Assembly: GCA_003667245.1 (NCBI GenBank)
Contig: RCNN01000339.1
Coordinates: 1 to 33,464 of the forward strand
Length of the DNA stretch: 33,464 bases
Origin: Heterostelium multicystogenum
Taxonomy: Eukaryota > Evosea > Eumycetozoa > Acytosteliales > Acytosteliaceae
Reading direction: 5' to 3'
Positions 20,433-30,816 of this stretch are shown here, piece after piece. The position numbers and the translations under genes are program-made. Position 1 is the first letter of the stretch, and each line of letters opens with the position of its first letter. Below the pieces are notes generated by a model that saw only the letters and a list, made by a program, of their open reading frames with translations, searched no databases and was not told where the DNA came from.

Positions 20433-22609
20433 ATCTTATACTTTAAAATATATAAAATATAAATATAATTATAATTAAGCAGCAATATAAATAATAATAA
20501 TAATATATATATAGTGATAGTACTCTTTCTACAACTTCTACAAAACCTATTAGAATACCTTATGCAGATATCTCTCTATTAATACTATATTGTTATTGAA
20601 AACTTTGTTAGTAAATTTAATTCTGATGATTTGTAAAGTAATCGATTAGCAATGTACCAAATTAAAATGATAATACCACAACAACAACAATAGATGTTTG
20701 ATTGTTAAGGAAATTGGAATGTTTAATAAAATTATACTCTGTCATCCAGTCGACTGATGGTCATTTGGTTTGCCAAAGTGATTGTATCGATTTAGCAGTG
20801 ATATTTCAATATATATATATTATTAAAATGATATTTGTTTAATTATCAGTCATATTAAAAGGACAACAATTTTTCAAGTAGTCTGTAATATTGGATTGAT
20901 GTTACTAGATGTGAAGATGTAATAAAACAGATAGAAAAATATAAAATACCAAATAAATATATTATAATTATTATAATATCAATATTTCTACAATAAATTG
21001 TTTTGTATTTGATTTTTTTTTAATACACAGAGTAAAGATACAATAAAATGCTTACTATGTTTGATGATGTGGTGATCAATTCCAACAGTGTGTGGTGTGT
21101 TGATAAATTGTTATAAAGTGATTATTTTATTACAATTAACATACATCGATGCTATAAAATATCTATTATTATTATTACAACTATAAATAGATTGAAATGC
21201 CCAAATCTTAGGCAAGAAATGAGTTGTTGGAGACCGACATTTTTGTTGGTTTTTTTTTTTTTTTTTTGTTAATATAAAATTTAATATAAAAAATTCGATC
21301 TTTATTTTCTTTGCAACAACTGTTAATTTGAAATGTTTCGAATTTTTTGGATGAATCGATAGTTTTTGTGGGTGGTTGGAAAAACAATAATTTTTAAAAA
21401 CAACAAAAACATGATAAAACTAGTTTCACATTGATTTTTATGAGAGGTCTGATAATCTGAATCAAACAGAGTCATACCTGTTGTTAATACTCTATGATAT
21501 ATTCGATATAAACTAATGTCGTCGTTGATTTAACGAGTGGTATAAAAATGAATTTAAAAATAACTTTTTACACTATATACATTTAATTAATAAATAATAT
21601 TTAAATACAATTGTTGTTAGTTACTACTACTACTACTGCTGTTGTTCAAGAATTCTTTGGTTATTTAATTCTCCAAACAATCAACAAATGTAATTATTAA
21701 AAATAAAATTATAATATTAAGGTGTAATCCAAACCCAAAACACCAAATAAGTGTGGGTGTATTCTTTTACACCAACACAACTCAGTGTCGTCCAAACACA
21801 ACCTTAATTTATCTGTTTCTCTAGAGCCTATGCGGCAACTTCACAAACAACTAACTGGTACTAATGAAGTTGAACTATGAGAGGTGTATTAATGAATTCT
21901 ATCTCCTATTTTGTTTCTGATAATAGAGATTATATAATAGTTGTTGTTGTTGTTGATTGGTGACCATATAATTAAACTGAACCTTACTTACAATAAAATA
22001 TATAAAACAGTAATCAAATACTTATTTAGCTTGAGCTATTATCTCATACCGAAGAAGATGTGAGTGGAATCTATGTATGAACAACAATATTATTACAAAA
22101 ATAAAAATAAAATTAATAGCAACAACAATAAAGTAAAATATGATTATTATTTTGTAACGACTGCCCAACTCATTTTAACTGTTATTATGAATAGCTGACC
22201 AAAAATTTTAAATGGAGCCTCAGACTAGATCTATGTACCACCCTTACTTGGTGTACCACAACTTGAGTTTTGCTTTCACTTCATGTCAATTCAGGTCGTC
22301 TCATGGCATCGCAATAGTAAAGAGGCGCAAACATCAATACCTGCATTTTGTTGTGTTAACATGATCTGTTTTGTGCATGTGCCGTTGTTTTTATTTGCAA
22401 AATTAAAAATTTTAATAATTATTTGACTATTTTTTAGGATAAATCACAATAATAATAAACATAAGGAAATGTTTGGTCCCCCAATTTTTTTTCAAAAAAG
22501 AAATTAAGAAAAGTCAAGATAAATAGGGTTGAATATAAATTTATTTTATGTTATTGCAATTGGTACCTTTGTTATTGTATTTGTTAAAGGTTTTGATTGG
22601 AAGAGTCAT
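20433..22609. other. Long AT-rich intergenic region
   Basis: A 2.2-kb gap upstream of the minus-strand Ca2+-ATPase gene and downstream of the minus-strand gene at 22610. It includes an 18-base T run at 21250-21267, a GTGTGGGTGT box at 21751-21760 that resembles a G-box (GBF site), TGT/TAC short repeats near 21630 and 21935, and a less AT-rich island at about 22205-22400. I found no tRNA-like B box and no convincing coding frame. Confidence 0.45.
21751..21760 (+). promoter_or_regulatory. Possible G-box (GBF-like site)
   Basis: GTGTGGGTGT resembles the G/T-rich box bound by the dictyostelid developmental regulator GBF. It is about 1.3 kb upstream of the Ca2+-ATPase start, so its target is uncertain. 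Confidence 0.3.
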
Positions 22610-23303
22610 TTATTTGATGGTGGACAAATATTGGAGAGAATTGTCTTTTTCTTTTAGAAACCTGGCTTTAGTAAGAGCATCACGTCTTCGAATGTTCAAC
22701 ATTTCCTCCTCACTAAGCACTGGTTGTGGTGGTGGTTTGGTGATGCGGATAGCAAGCTTATTACTGTATTAATCACTTCAAGAAGTAAAATGATGATTGT
22801 CTTGTTTGGATTTACGCTTATTTAAAGCTGCTGTGTTGGCTTTGTTCTCTAAAGCTTTGATAGATTTGACTACTGACTGGATTTTGGCTTCAATTTTCCT
22901 CTACACTTAAGTTTGTATCTACGACTATTTCTTTTCCATCACAGATCTTTAGATCCTCTTGCTCTGTTCCATCTAGAACCTCTTGTTTTATTCTATCCAG
23001 CTCCTCTGGTTTTGATACATTCGCATCTTGTTGCTCTTTTGTAAATTATTGTTGCTACTAACACTTAGAACAACATTGTTGTCTCTTATAATATTATTTT
23101 GAATGACTACAGTACTATTTGGTTGAGTTTTGTGTCTCTTAATATTATCTACAGCTTTTGATTTTAATGATTTTCTCTTATTCTTGGACACACTCTCACA
23201 AGGCTCTGTTGCTTCTAACTCGGCTTCTCTATCCACTTGAGCTTGCTTGTCCTGTAAATCTTTATTTATAAAGAGGACTTGATTTTCTGAATGCCTTTAC
23301 CAT
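22610..23303 (-). CDS. Small charged protein of unknown function
   Basis: Not recognised. One exon, about 230 residues after bridging shifts. It starts MVKAFRKSSPL and continues KDLQDKQAQVDREAELEATE, KNKRKSLKSKAVDNIKRH (basic, nuclear-signal-like), FTKEQQDANVSKPEELDRIK and IEAKIQSVVKSIKALENKAN (coiled-coil pattern). It ends KLAIRITKPPPQPVLSEEEM and RRRDALTKARFLKEKDNSLQ before TAA. Five one-base shifts (in runs near 23267, 23050, 22905, 22786 and 22768) are needed; without them the frame carries several stops. The consistent charged, helical composition across the breaks supports a real gene. A nuclear or nucleolar protein is possible from the basic clusters, but that is a guess. Confidence 0.5.
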
Positions 23304-24004
23304 ATTTAATAATATATATATTCGTGCATAAAACAGAAATAATGGACTTTGGAAGAAAGATAATAGCTTCAGTATGTGTTATAGTTTTAGATATTTTAAT
23401 AAGAGAGTGAGAAACCTATTAATTACAAAACCAAGATAAAAATGAAATATAATTATCAAAAATCGTACAGTGATGAAAGTCACACTTAATCCTACTCCTA
23501 AAGGTTTTAAAATTCAAGTGTGTATACCCTATTTACTTACTATATAATTTAACTAACTACAAAGTAAGGCTCATTGGTTTCATGAATCACAACTACAATG
23601 ATTAACAGGTTTAAAAGAGGCAGAGTTCACATATATGTTTTACTAATTCTAAATTACCGAATAGAATGATTCATTGGAGGATTCTTTGTTTAAGTTCACA
23701 GTCCTTATTTTGTTAAAACTAAAGTTATCTGCATTAAACAAATAGATAGATAGATTTATAATTTCAGAACATATTGTCATTTTGTCAATAATAGAGGATT
23801 GATTGGAAATAAGTGAGAATCGTAATTTCGATCAATCTCGATCATTTGTTTTGATCAAACTTTAAAATCATCTTTGTGTTTTTTTGCAGTTATGAAAGAT
23901 CTTTTGTCAAAATATCAATCTTGAAATCTTTCATTCCTTTGGACAAGCGAACTGGTGCTTTCTTATTTGAATTGATTAAATTTATTCTATACTTATACTC
24001 AAGG
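23304..24004. promoter_or_regulatory. Divergent promoter region
   Basis: A 701-bp AT-rich spacer between the minus-strand gene at 22610-23303 and the plus-strand adhesion gene at 24005. An open frame enters the adhesion gene from about 23876 in the same frame, but its translation is not signal-like and the signal peptide begins at 24005. No specific site is recognised. Confidence 0.45.
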
Positions 24005-27000
24005 ATGATAGCCAATAAAGTACTAAATACATATTTTATTTTGTTTATTGTTTTGTCCATCTCCCATTATGACTTAATCTTTGGACAGGTGATTAAGAAT
24101 CATACATTACAAAGTCCAAATATTATTAGTTTTGGAGAATGTATCTCATTAGTTACTATAAACACTGGATTCAAGTTATTTGGTCAACAGTTCCGATTTT
24201 TCTGTTCAACCTGGATCACTTAACCCAAAAGAAACCTATAGATTGGGTGATATGCAAATGTTTAGCTTTGAATTATATATTTCAGTGGCTTCATTAGATT
24301 ATAGATATAATAGTACTTTGACTTTATCGAGAGCTGGCAGTGTTAACTTCCCAAATGAAAGCATTGAAATTGGAGAAATTGAATGTAAAAGTAAGGATTT
24401 TAAATATTATAATTGTACACAAATTAATATATCTATTTAGCTGTGACAAGCCAAGATTTTTCTATTATTTACCAAGGAGAACCAGTATATGTTGAATTTA
24501 CTTCCTCTATCACGAATTTAATTAAATTTTAATTTCAATCCATTAATATATACAACATTTGCTCAAAATGTTTACTCAATGGAATGTTCTGTGATGAACG
24601 ATCCAGCTTTGGCTTGCATATTGTCACGAACGCTACCAAGAGATATAAATACCTATAATCTAGGAATTTCAACTTTACTTATACCAACAACCTCAGCCTC
24701 TATAGAAATTCAAATTAAACTTACTACTACTGGATCAGTTTTGAATCTAAACAGTCCCTAATCTCTTCCCAAAAGGTAAGTAGAAATGTTAAATTTAAAC
24801 AAGTATGAGAGATAGAATATTATTACTAATTTACATCTCCACAGATCCAAGAACTACCGTTGTAAACAAAATAGAATTTTTTCCTCCCTCGGGTACTAAC
24901 TATACACAAGATCAACAAATGTTACAGCCACAACAAATTGTTTTGGTTACCCTATCCAACATAAATTCTTTATTGGAATCTCCTTTCTTTGTATTTTATC
25001 CCGTTTTTAAGAATGAAACCACAACTACATATATTGGTGTAAGATCAGCTTCAACCATTAGTAACCTACCCATTTATTTGATTGATTCAATGAAAACATT
25101 AATCAATGACACTTACACCTATAATTTCAAACAATATGGTATGGTTTTATTTAATATGATAAGTGAAGATTAATATTTACTCACCTATTATTTACTGTCA
25201 GATTCATCTGGGGATGTTGTATTCAATTCTGTTAATACGTATTCAGATGTTTCTTTAGGATCAAACCTGATTAAATATTCTTTCAACTCTACGCTTTTAT
25301 TTCCATTTAGTCTTTCACTCAATACTGGTTTGTTAGGTTTCAATATCATAAGCAGATGTCCATATCAAACAATGACTGGAGGAAAATATACCTATATTAT
25401 TGAAGTTCCATTCATCTCGTCACAAATTCCTTTGACATTTTCTGGCTCTTTGCAAGGTTTTACTCCAAGTAAAAATGAAATTATTACTCCAGGTTTACCT
25501 TCTATTCCAGGTATTAAATATGCATCTTTACAATTTCAATATGATCTTAATATTTTTTTCATATTTTATATCTAGTTGATGTTTATCAGATCGAGTCAAT
25601 TCAATATTCTATTGTATCATCTCTTACCACTTTGGTCAGAATCAAGGTGAAATCAACTTATCCAATTCTCCAGATATCATTTTCATCATTTATTTTGACA
25701 ACATCCAACTTGATTGATGGAAATATGTATAATGGAACCTATGAATTCGAGTTTTTCCCAGTATCTTTTAGAGATTATTATATTCACATCGTTACAACAA
25801 ATATAGATCCACTATCTCCTAAATTCTATTGTAATGGACCATATAACGTGAATGGAGATATACTCCCAGAGATTCCATTGTTTAAAAATAAGTGTACGTT
25901 TATAGTTTATTCGAAAATAATGTTTATTAATCAATTATACATACAGATAATTTTCTTAATGGAATTTACTTATATCCAATTCTACCCCAACAATCTCGAT
26001 TTGTCAAATGGAGATGTTCAAATTAAATTATATTTTAATCATTCATTTTTATCGGAATACTTGGCTCCGACAATTATCTTTCCATTTATTGATAGTATAT
26101 TTGATGTCACCTACAACTCAAGTCTTAAAATGTTTGAAGCAGATATTACAATTCCATATACTCTTACCATGGGTAAACAGATTTATTATTTAAGATTTGG
26201 CAAATCTGACAGTAGTATAGTAGCTGGAGAATCATTAGAGTCTATATATGGTTCAAATTCAACATTATTAGTATCTAAATCAGGTAATTATTTTATTACT
26301 ATATAATGAATCTATATTTGTTTCTAACTTTTTTGTTTTAAGATGGAGGTGATTTCCTTTTATCACAAATTATTGACATACAATCCATTTCAGGCTATAA
26401 TATTACAATGAGCCCAAACAACAGGACAACTATTGGTTGGGATATTAGAATCTATAGTTATGAAAATGAATTTAAAAGTGGAGTTCTAAGTGTGATTTCT
26501 GATTTAGATTTATTCCCTCGAGTTTTAACATTCGATAAATCTAATTTGACCTCTGGAAACGCTTTGGATGGTGTTTATAGAGTACAATTTGACTTAATTG
26601 GCATAGTGGCAACACAAACTTTTACTTTTACAAATGTATCATTACTCCAACAACGAGGTGTGATTCATTATTATAATTATTTAGTAAATATCTATGGTAC
26701 ACCGAAAGAGAAGAATATGAAAATCAAAGTTAATTCATTTTATGGTAATTAAATATTAATTTAGGCAAATCTTAATTTATACTAATTCTCTTGTGATTTT
26801 AATAAGATATTGTTGATAATACACCACCTACTTTATATAGTTTTCTTTTACAGATTCTGTTGATGTTGGAGCAATAGACAGATTAGTTGAATTCAATTTA
26901 ACACTTTTTGAAAATGATACTGAGTCTGGAGTATCTACAAGACACACACCAATCATACAATTAATATCAGAGAATGGGAATTTTTTTGAAACTATAGCAT

Positions 27001-28552
27001 TTTGGAAAAGTAACAATGGTGGCTATGTTAGTTTTTCAAATTAAATCCCAACTTCCATATGGATTTGGTTTGTCCAATATTTTTGTTAGTGTAACTGGTA
27101 TCGCCGATAATAATTTTGAATTTCATATCTTTTTCTTCCAGTGACCTCAAGGAAAACGGATTTCAATATTTTATCAAGAGATATTTCACTCACACAACAC
27201 CAATCATCGAGAGTTCCTCAAAACTTTCTAACCAAGGTGGATCTTTGACAATCTATGGAAGATCCTTTGGAATAACGAACAGTTCATTCTTGTCCAAGAT
27301 TAATTATCAAGATGGTGCAGGATATCAAGACATCATTTTAGATTTTCATTCTGGAATTATATTACAGTTTAATCAAAGAATCAAGCCTATTTCCTCCAAT
27401 TATATTTCAATCAAAGTGATCAACAACAATATAGAGTCAAATGAATTTTTCATTCCAATCAAGCAACAAAATAATCCATCTCCCACCCCAACACCAACTC
27501 CAACAAAAATGCCTCCCATTTGCCCCGGAACACCAGAATGTAACAATCAAGGAACTTGTATAAATTCTATCTGTCAATGTAATCAACCATGGTATGGTCC
27601 ATCATGTTCATCAAGTAAGTTGAAGTGATACGTTATATTTCTTAAAGTATTTACTAATGTAAATTTAGAAACAATAATTACTCCAATTCCACCAGCATAC
27701 CCAGAGCCATCAACTGGAACAAATATCACAGAATCTGGAAATCTGATCACAACATCAATCGAAATCATTGGAATCAGAGAGTTGGATGACACAATGAATG
27801 TTTTCGAACAATTCAACATCACAGCTTGGAACTTTACAGATCTGACAACTCCAACAAACAATCCAAAGTATTTCTATTCATCAACGATCAACAATAGATC
27901 AACGATTCTCAATGTGACAGTCGAATATTTCAAACAATCAACAAACATCACATTTGCTGATCAGAATCTATTCATCCCACAATCAACAATCAAGTTTACA
28001 ATGAGTCTTAGCTCTTATAAATTCAAATCTCCTACCAACTCATTGCAGATATTGATGAAATCAACAATCGAAAGTGATAGTTCAGATGTTTGTTCATCTG
28101 TTGGTATAAATCAATTAGAGGGATCAGTTCAATGGATTAAATTGAACATCGATGATCAAAGTCTCTATGGAAGATTCTTGTCAAATGCAATTTTAGACAA
28201 CAAAGTGACACCTATTAAGAATATCTTTATTGAAGATATACAAACAGAACAAACTAAACAAGTTAGATCTGCAATTGTTGGAATTACAATTCCACCTTTT
28301 ACACAGACTGCCTATATTGACCCTGATTTTTCGAATCTGGTCGATTTAGGAGAGAGTGATACCATAGACTTTTTCTGTCCAAAGAAAGGACTTAGCACAG
28401 GTGCTATTGCTGGTATTGTTGTAGGGGCCATTATTTTTATTGCTATAATTATTGGTACAATATTGCTTATTATCAAGAGAAAACAATATAGAATGCAAGT
28501 GAAGAGAGTACAAAACAGGTTGGCCGAAATGAATAAGTTCAAAAATACATAA
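24005..28552 (+). CDS. ComC/Tgr-like cell-surface protein with IPT/TIG, EGF and transmembrane domains
   Basis: A large type I membrane protein (about 1,380 residues), likely in cell-cell recognition or adhesion. Exons: 24005-24775, 24845-25510, 25576-25891, 25947-26283, 26343-26744, 26854-27614 and 27669-28552. The N-terminal signal peptide is MIANKVLNTYFILFIVLSIS. Repeated beta-sandwich-like segments with many N-glycosylation sequons follow. An IPT/TIG-like unit (IESSSKLSNQGGSLTIYGRS) comes near residue 950, then a Pro/Thr hinge, one EGF-like domain (CPGTPECNNQGTCI, CQCNQPWYGPSC) and a domain resembling the one after the EGF module in ComC-type proteins. Last are a membrane segment (GAIAGIVVGAIIFIAIIIG) and a short basic tail. 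About nine one-base shifts in T, C and A runs interrupt 24180-27140; from 27140 to the end it is open. Because of the clean splice sites and conserved architecture I treat it as functional. Confidence 0.75.
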
Positions 28553-28611
28553 ATTAATACAAGAAAATTAGAATGAGAATTAATTCATTATGATTATTGT
28601 TATTAACATTA
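28553..28611. other. Convergent 3' ends
   Basis: Only 59 bp separate the stop of the adhesion gene and the stop of the opposite-strand kinase-like gene, so their 3' untranslated regions probably overlap. Confidence 0.6.
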
Positions 28612-30139
28612 TTAAACTTTTCTATTTGGGGCTAGTTGGGTATATATGGTTGGACCCTCTGTTTGTAGTAATATATTTTCTATTAAATTAAATTTACTCT
28701 CCAATATGGGAATTTTAAAGACACCTTTGGGATGGGACTGAAGTATTTTTTTCAAAGTTAGGATAGTAGTTGGAACCACCCGGAAATTGAAATCCTTCTG
28801 GATGTTTATAATGAACTTTGCAATTAATTATTTCTTTTGATTTGCCTACATAGCTAACGGCATAGCTACCTGGATCACTCGTACTAAATCTAATTATGTA
28901 GCTACCTGGCTTTGATCCAGCAAGTTTTGTGTTAATTTCTTGAGTTGAAACAATCACCATGAAATCCAGGAGTCATGACAACTGCCCATAATCGCTCCAA
29001 CAAAGATGGGCCACAGCCTATGCTCATAGGACCAAACATGCAACAAATCTGTTAAAATTGCTCTAGGGTGACAGGAGTCTCTACATATTGTTCTAGCTCC
29101 TCAAATTTCAGTGTTGGAATTAGTATCCATTTCAATAGCATCATGATTCTGGTGGTAAGAGTAAAGACATTTAGGTCAATACCAAAATATACAGCGAATC
29201 TATGAATGAAAAGCTCCCAGTTTACAGATGTGCGCCCAAGGAAGTTGTTTACCCAGAACTCTCTCGCTACAAGATCCACTGGGATCAAAAGATCTATAAT
29301 GATCTTGTCTATAAGATGTTGTTCGATTATAGAATGGAAGGAAGGTCGGTTTGCAGGAGTTGCTGACCAACAATTGTTGAGCAATTCACAGAGGCTGGGT
29401 GGAAACCAGGTCTGCAATGGCGGTCTTATATTTTTCTCTGTGATTGCATCTATCAACTGAGGGTAGCTTGTAAAGTGATTTTCTAGATATGGATCTTTTC
29501 CAACCAACATTTCCCAGAGAGTAATACCGAATGAGTAAAACATCGCAACGCTCATCGAATGGGCGGTTCATTAAGACCTCTGGTGCTATATATGATACTC
29601 CTGAGCCAGCTTGTCCAAAAGTGCAATCACCTGTCTTTATTCTACAAAGCCTAAAGTCAGAAAGCTTGGCGGTGAAGCTATTTCCTAACAGAATATTGTT
29701 TGGTTTCAAGTTGAGGTGAATTAAAGGCTTGGGGAGTTGGTGAAGCCAATTCATAGCAAGTACAACATCGTTTGCAATCTTCAACACCAATTTTGGATCT
29801 AAAAGCTGCTGACCTTGATTCTGTTGATGCTTCAAGAGTTGTTTGACTGAGCCTCTTGGCATATACTCTGTAATTATCTGTAGATACTTTGGAGTAAGAC
29901 AAATACCCATGAACAACACAATATTAGGATTTCGCAGAGTCGATAGTATTTGGGCTTCATTCATAAAACTGTTGGGCCAATGCGTCATCTACCGTCTCGA
30001 GATCTATTCGCTTTATCAAAGCTTCTTGACCTCGAACCAATCCCTTAAACACTGAACTATAGGTGTTTGATTCAATTAACTCTATCAATTGAATATCATC
30101 TTTTGATATTCTCCATTGCTGTAAGTTGGTACTATTCAT
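28612..30139 (-). CDS. Shk-type protein kinase-like protein with C-terminal SH2 domain (probable pseudokinase)
   Basis: The domain order is kinase then SH2, as in dictyostelid ShkA-E. One exon, about 508 residues, starting MNSTNLQQWRISKDDIQLIE. Kinase features: a Gly loop without glycines (IESNTYSSVFKG), the lysine in ALIKRID, helix C Glu in NEAQILSTL, IHLNLKPNN where HRDLKxxN is usual, LSDFRLCRI where DFG is usual, YIAPEVL, DVYSFGITLWEML and ANRPSF. Then the linker VTLEQF and CCMFGPM, and an SH2 domain: SLLERLWAVV, PGFHGDC, KPGSYIIRFSTSDPGSYAVS, KVHYKHPEGFQF. It ends APNRKV. One-base shifts are needed near 29965, 29550, 28960 and 28740, and an in-frame TAA stands at 29052-29054 between kinase and SH2. 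Loss of the catalytic Asp and the DFG Gly suggests a scaffold or pseudokinase. Confidence 0.82.
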
Positions 30140-30816
30140 CAATATATTACTAAATAAAAAACAAAGATATAAATAAACTATAAAAAACACTCTATACAGG
30201 TGGTCATATGACCATCAACATTTTTATTATGATTGATCAAATTAAAATAAAAGACCCAGCCAACATCGACAACAATTAATTTCAAATAAAGAAAAAGGGT
30301 TATATCATTTTTCAAATAAAGAGGTTTCTTGGCTATTAAAGATAAATGTTGATCAATAGACAAATTCTAAAAACAAAAGTATATATCATTTGTTTTATTA
30401 GATTATTGATGCAAAGAAATAACATCATTAATGTGATTATTATTGTTTATTATTAATATTATTATTAGTATTTTGATGGATGATTCACCAAGCATCACCA
30501 TCTTTGCTTACAATCTGTATCACCTACAGTATCAATTACTTTAAATTAAAAATATCTCTATTTATAATCAATAGATGTAAACAACATAACGGTTAGTCCT
30601 TTTTGGTTTAAACAAAAAATCACTTGATAATAAAATCTGTAACCTTTATTAGTGATTGTATTGAAAACAAAAAATGGAATTAACTCCGATTGTGTTGTTT
30701 TTTGTAAAAGAAGCCTTTTTTTTGAATCATAAATATCTTGGAAGGGTCTACCTATAAAACCCGCAAAACACTGAATATTTTATTAATACTAAATAATAAT
30801 AATAATAATAATAAGA
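30140..30816. promoter_or_regulatory. Divergent promoter region of the kinase-like gene and gluA
   Basis: A 677-bp AT-rich spacer. It has poly-T/poly-A runs and an AAT repeat (30793-30813) just before the gluA ATG. A sequence TTTTCAAATAAAGA appears twice, near 30278 and 30308. No gene is seen. Confidence 0.45.

Noticed and set aside
20433..22609. tRNA or snRNA gene
   Set aside because: I looked for a GGTTCGANTCC-type B box and for tRNA-like pairing and found none by eye. Some GGTTCA-like strings elsewhere (about 1131) lack the rest of a tRNA.
22548..22772. Leu-rich plus-strand frame
   Set aside because: Antisense of the C-terminal exon (KLAIRITKPPP...) of the minus-strand gene at 22610-23303.
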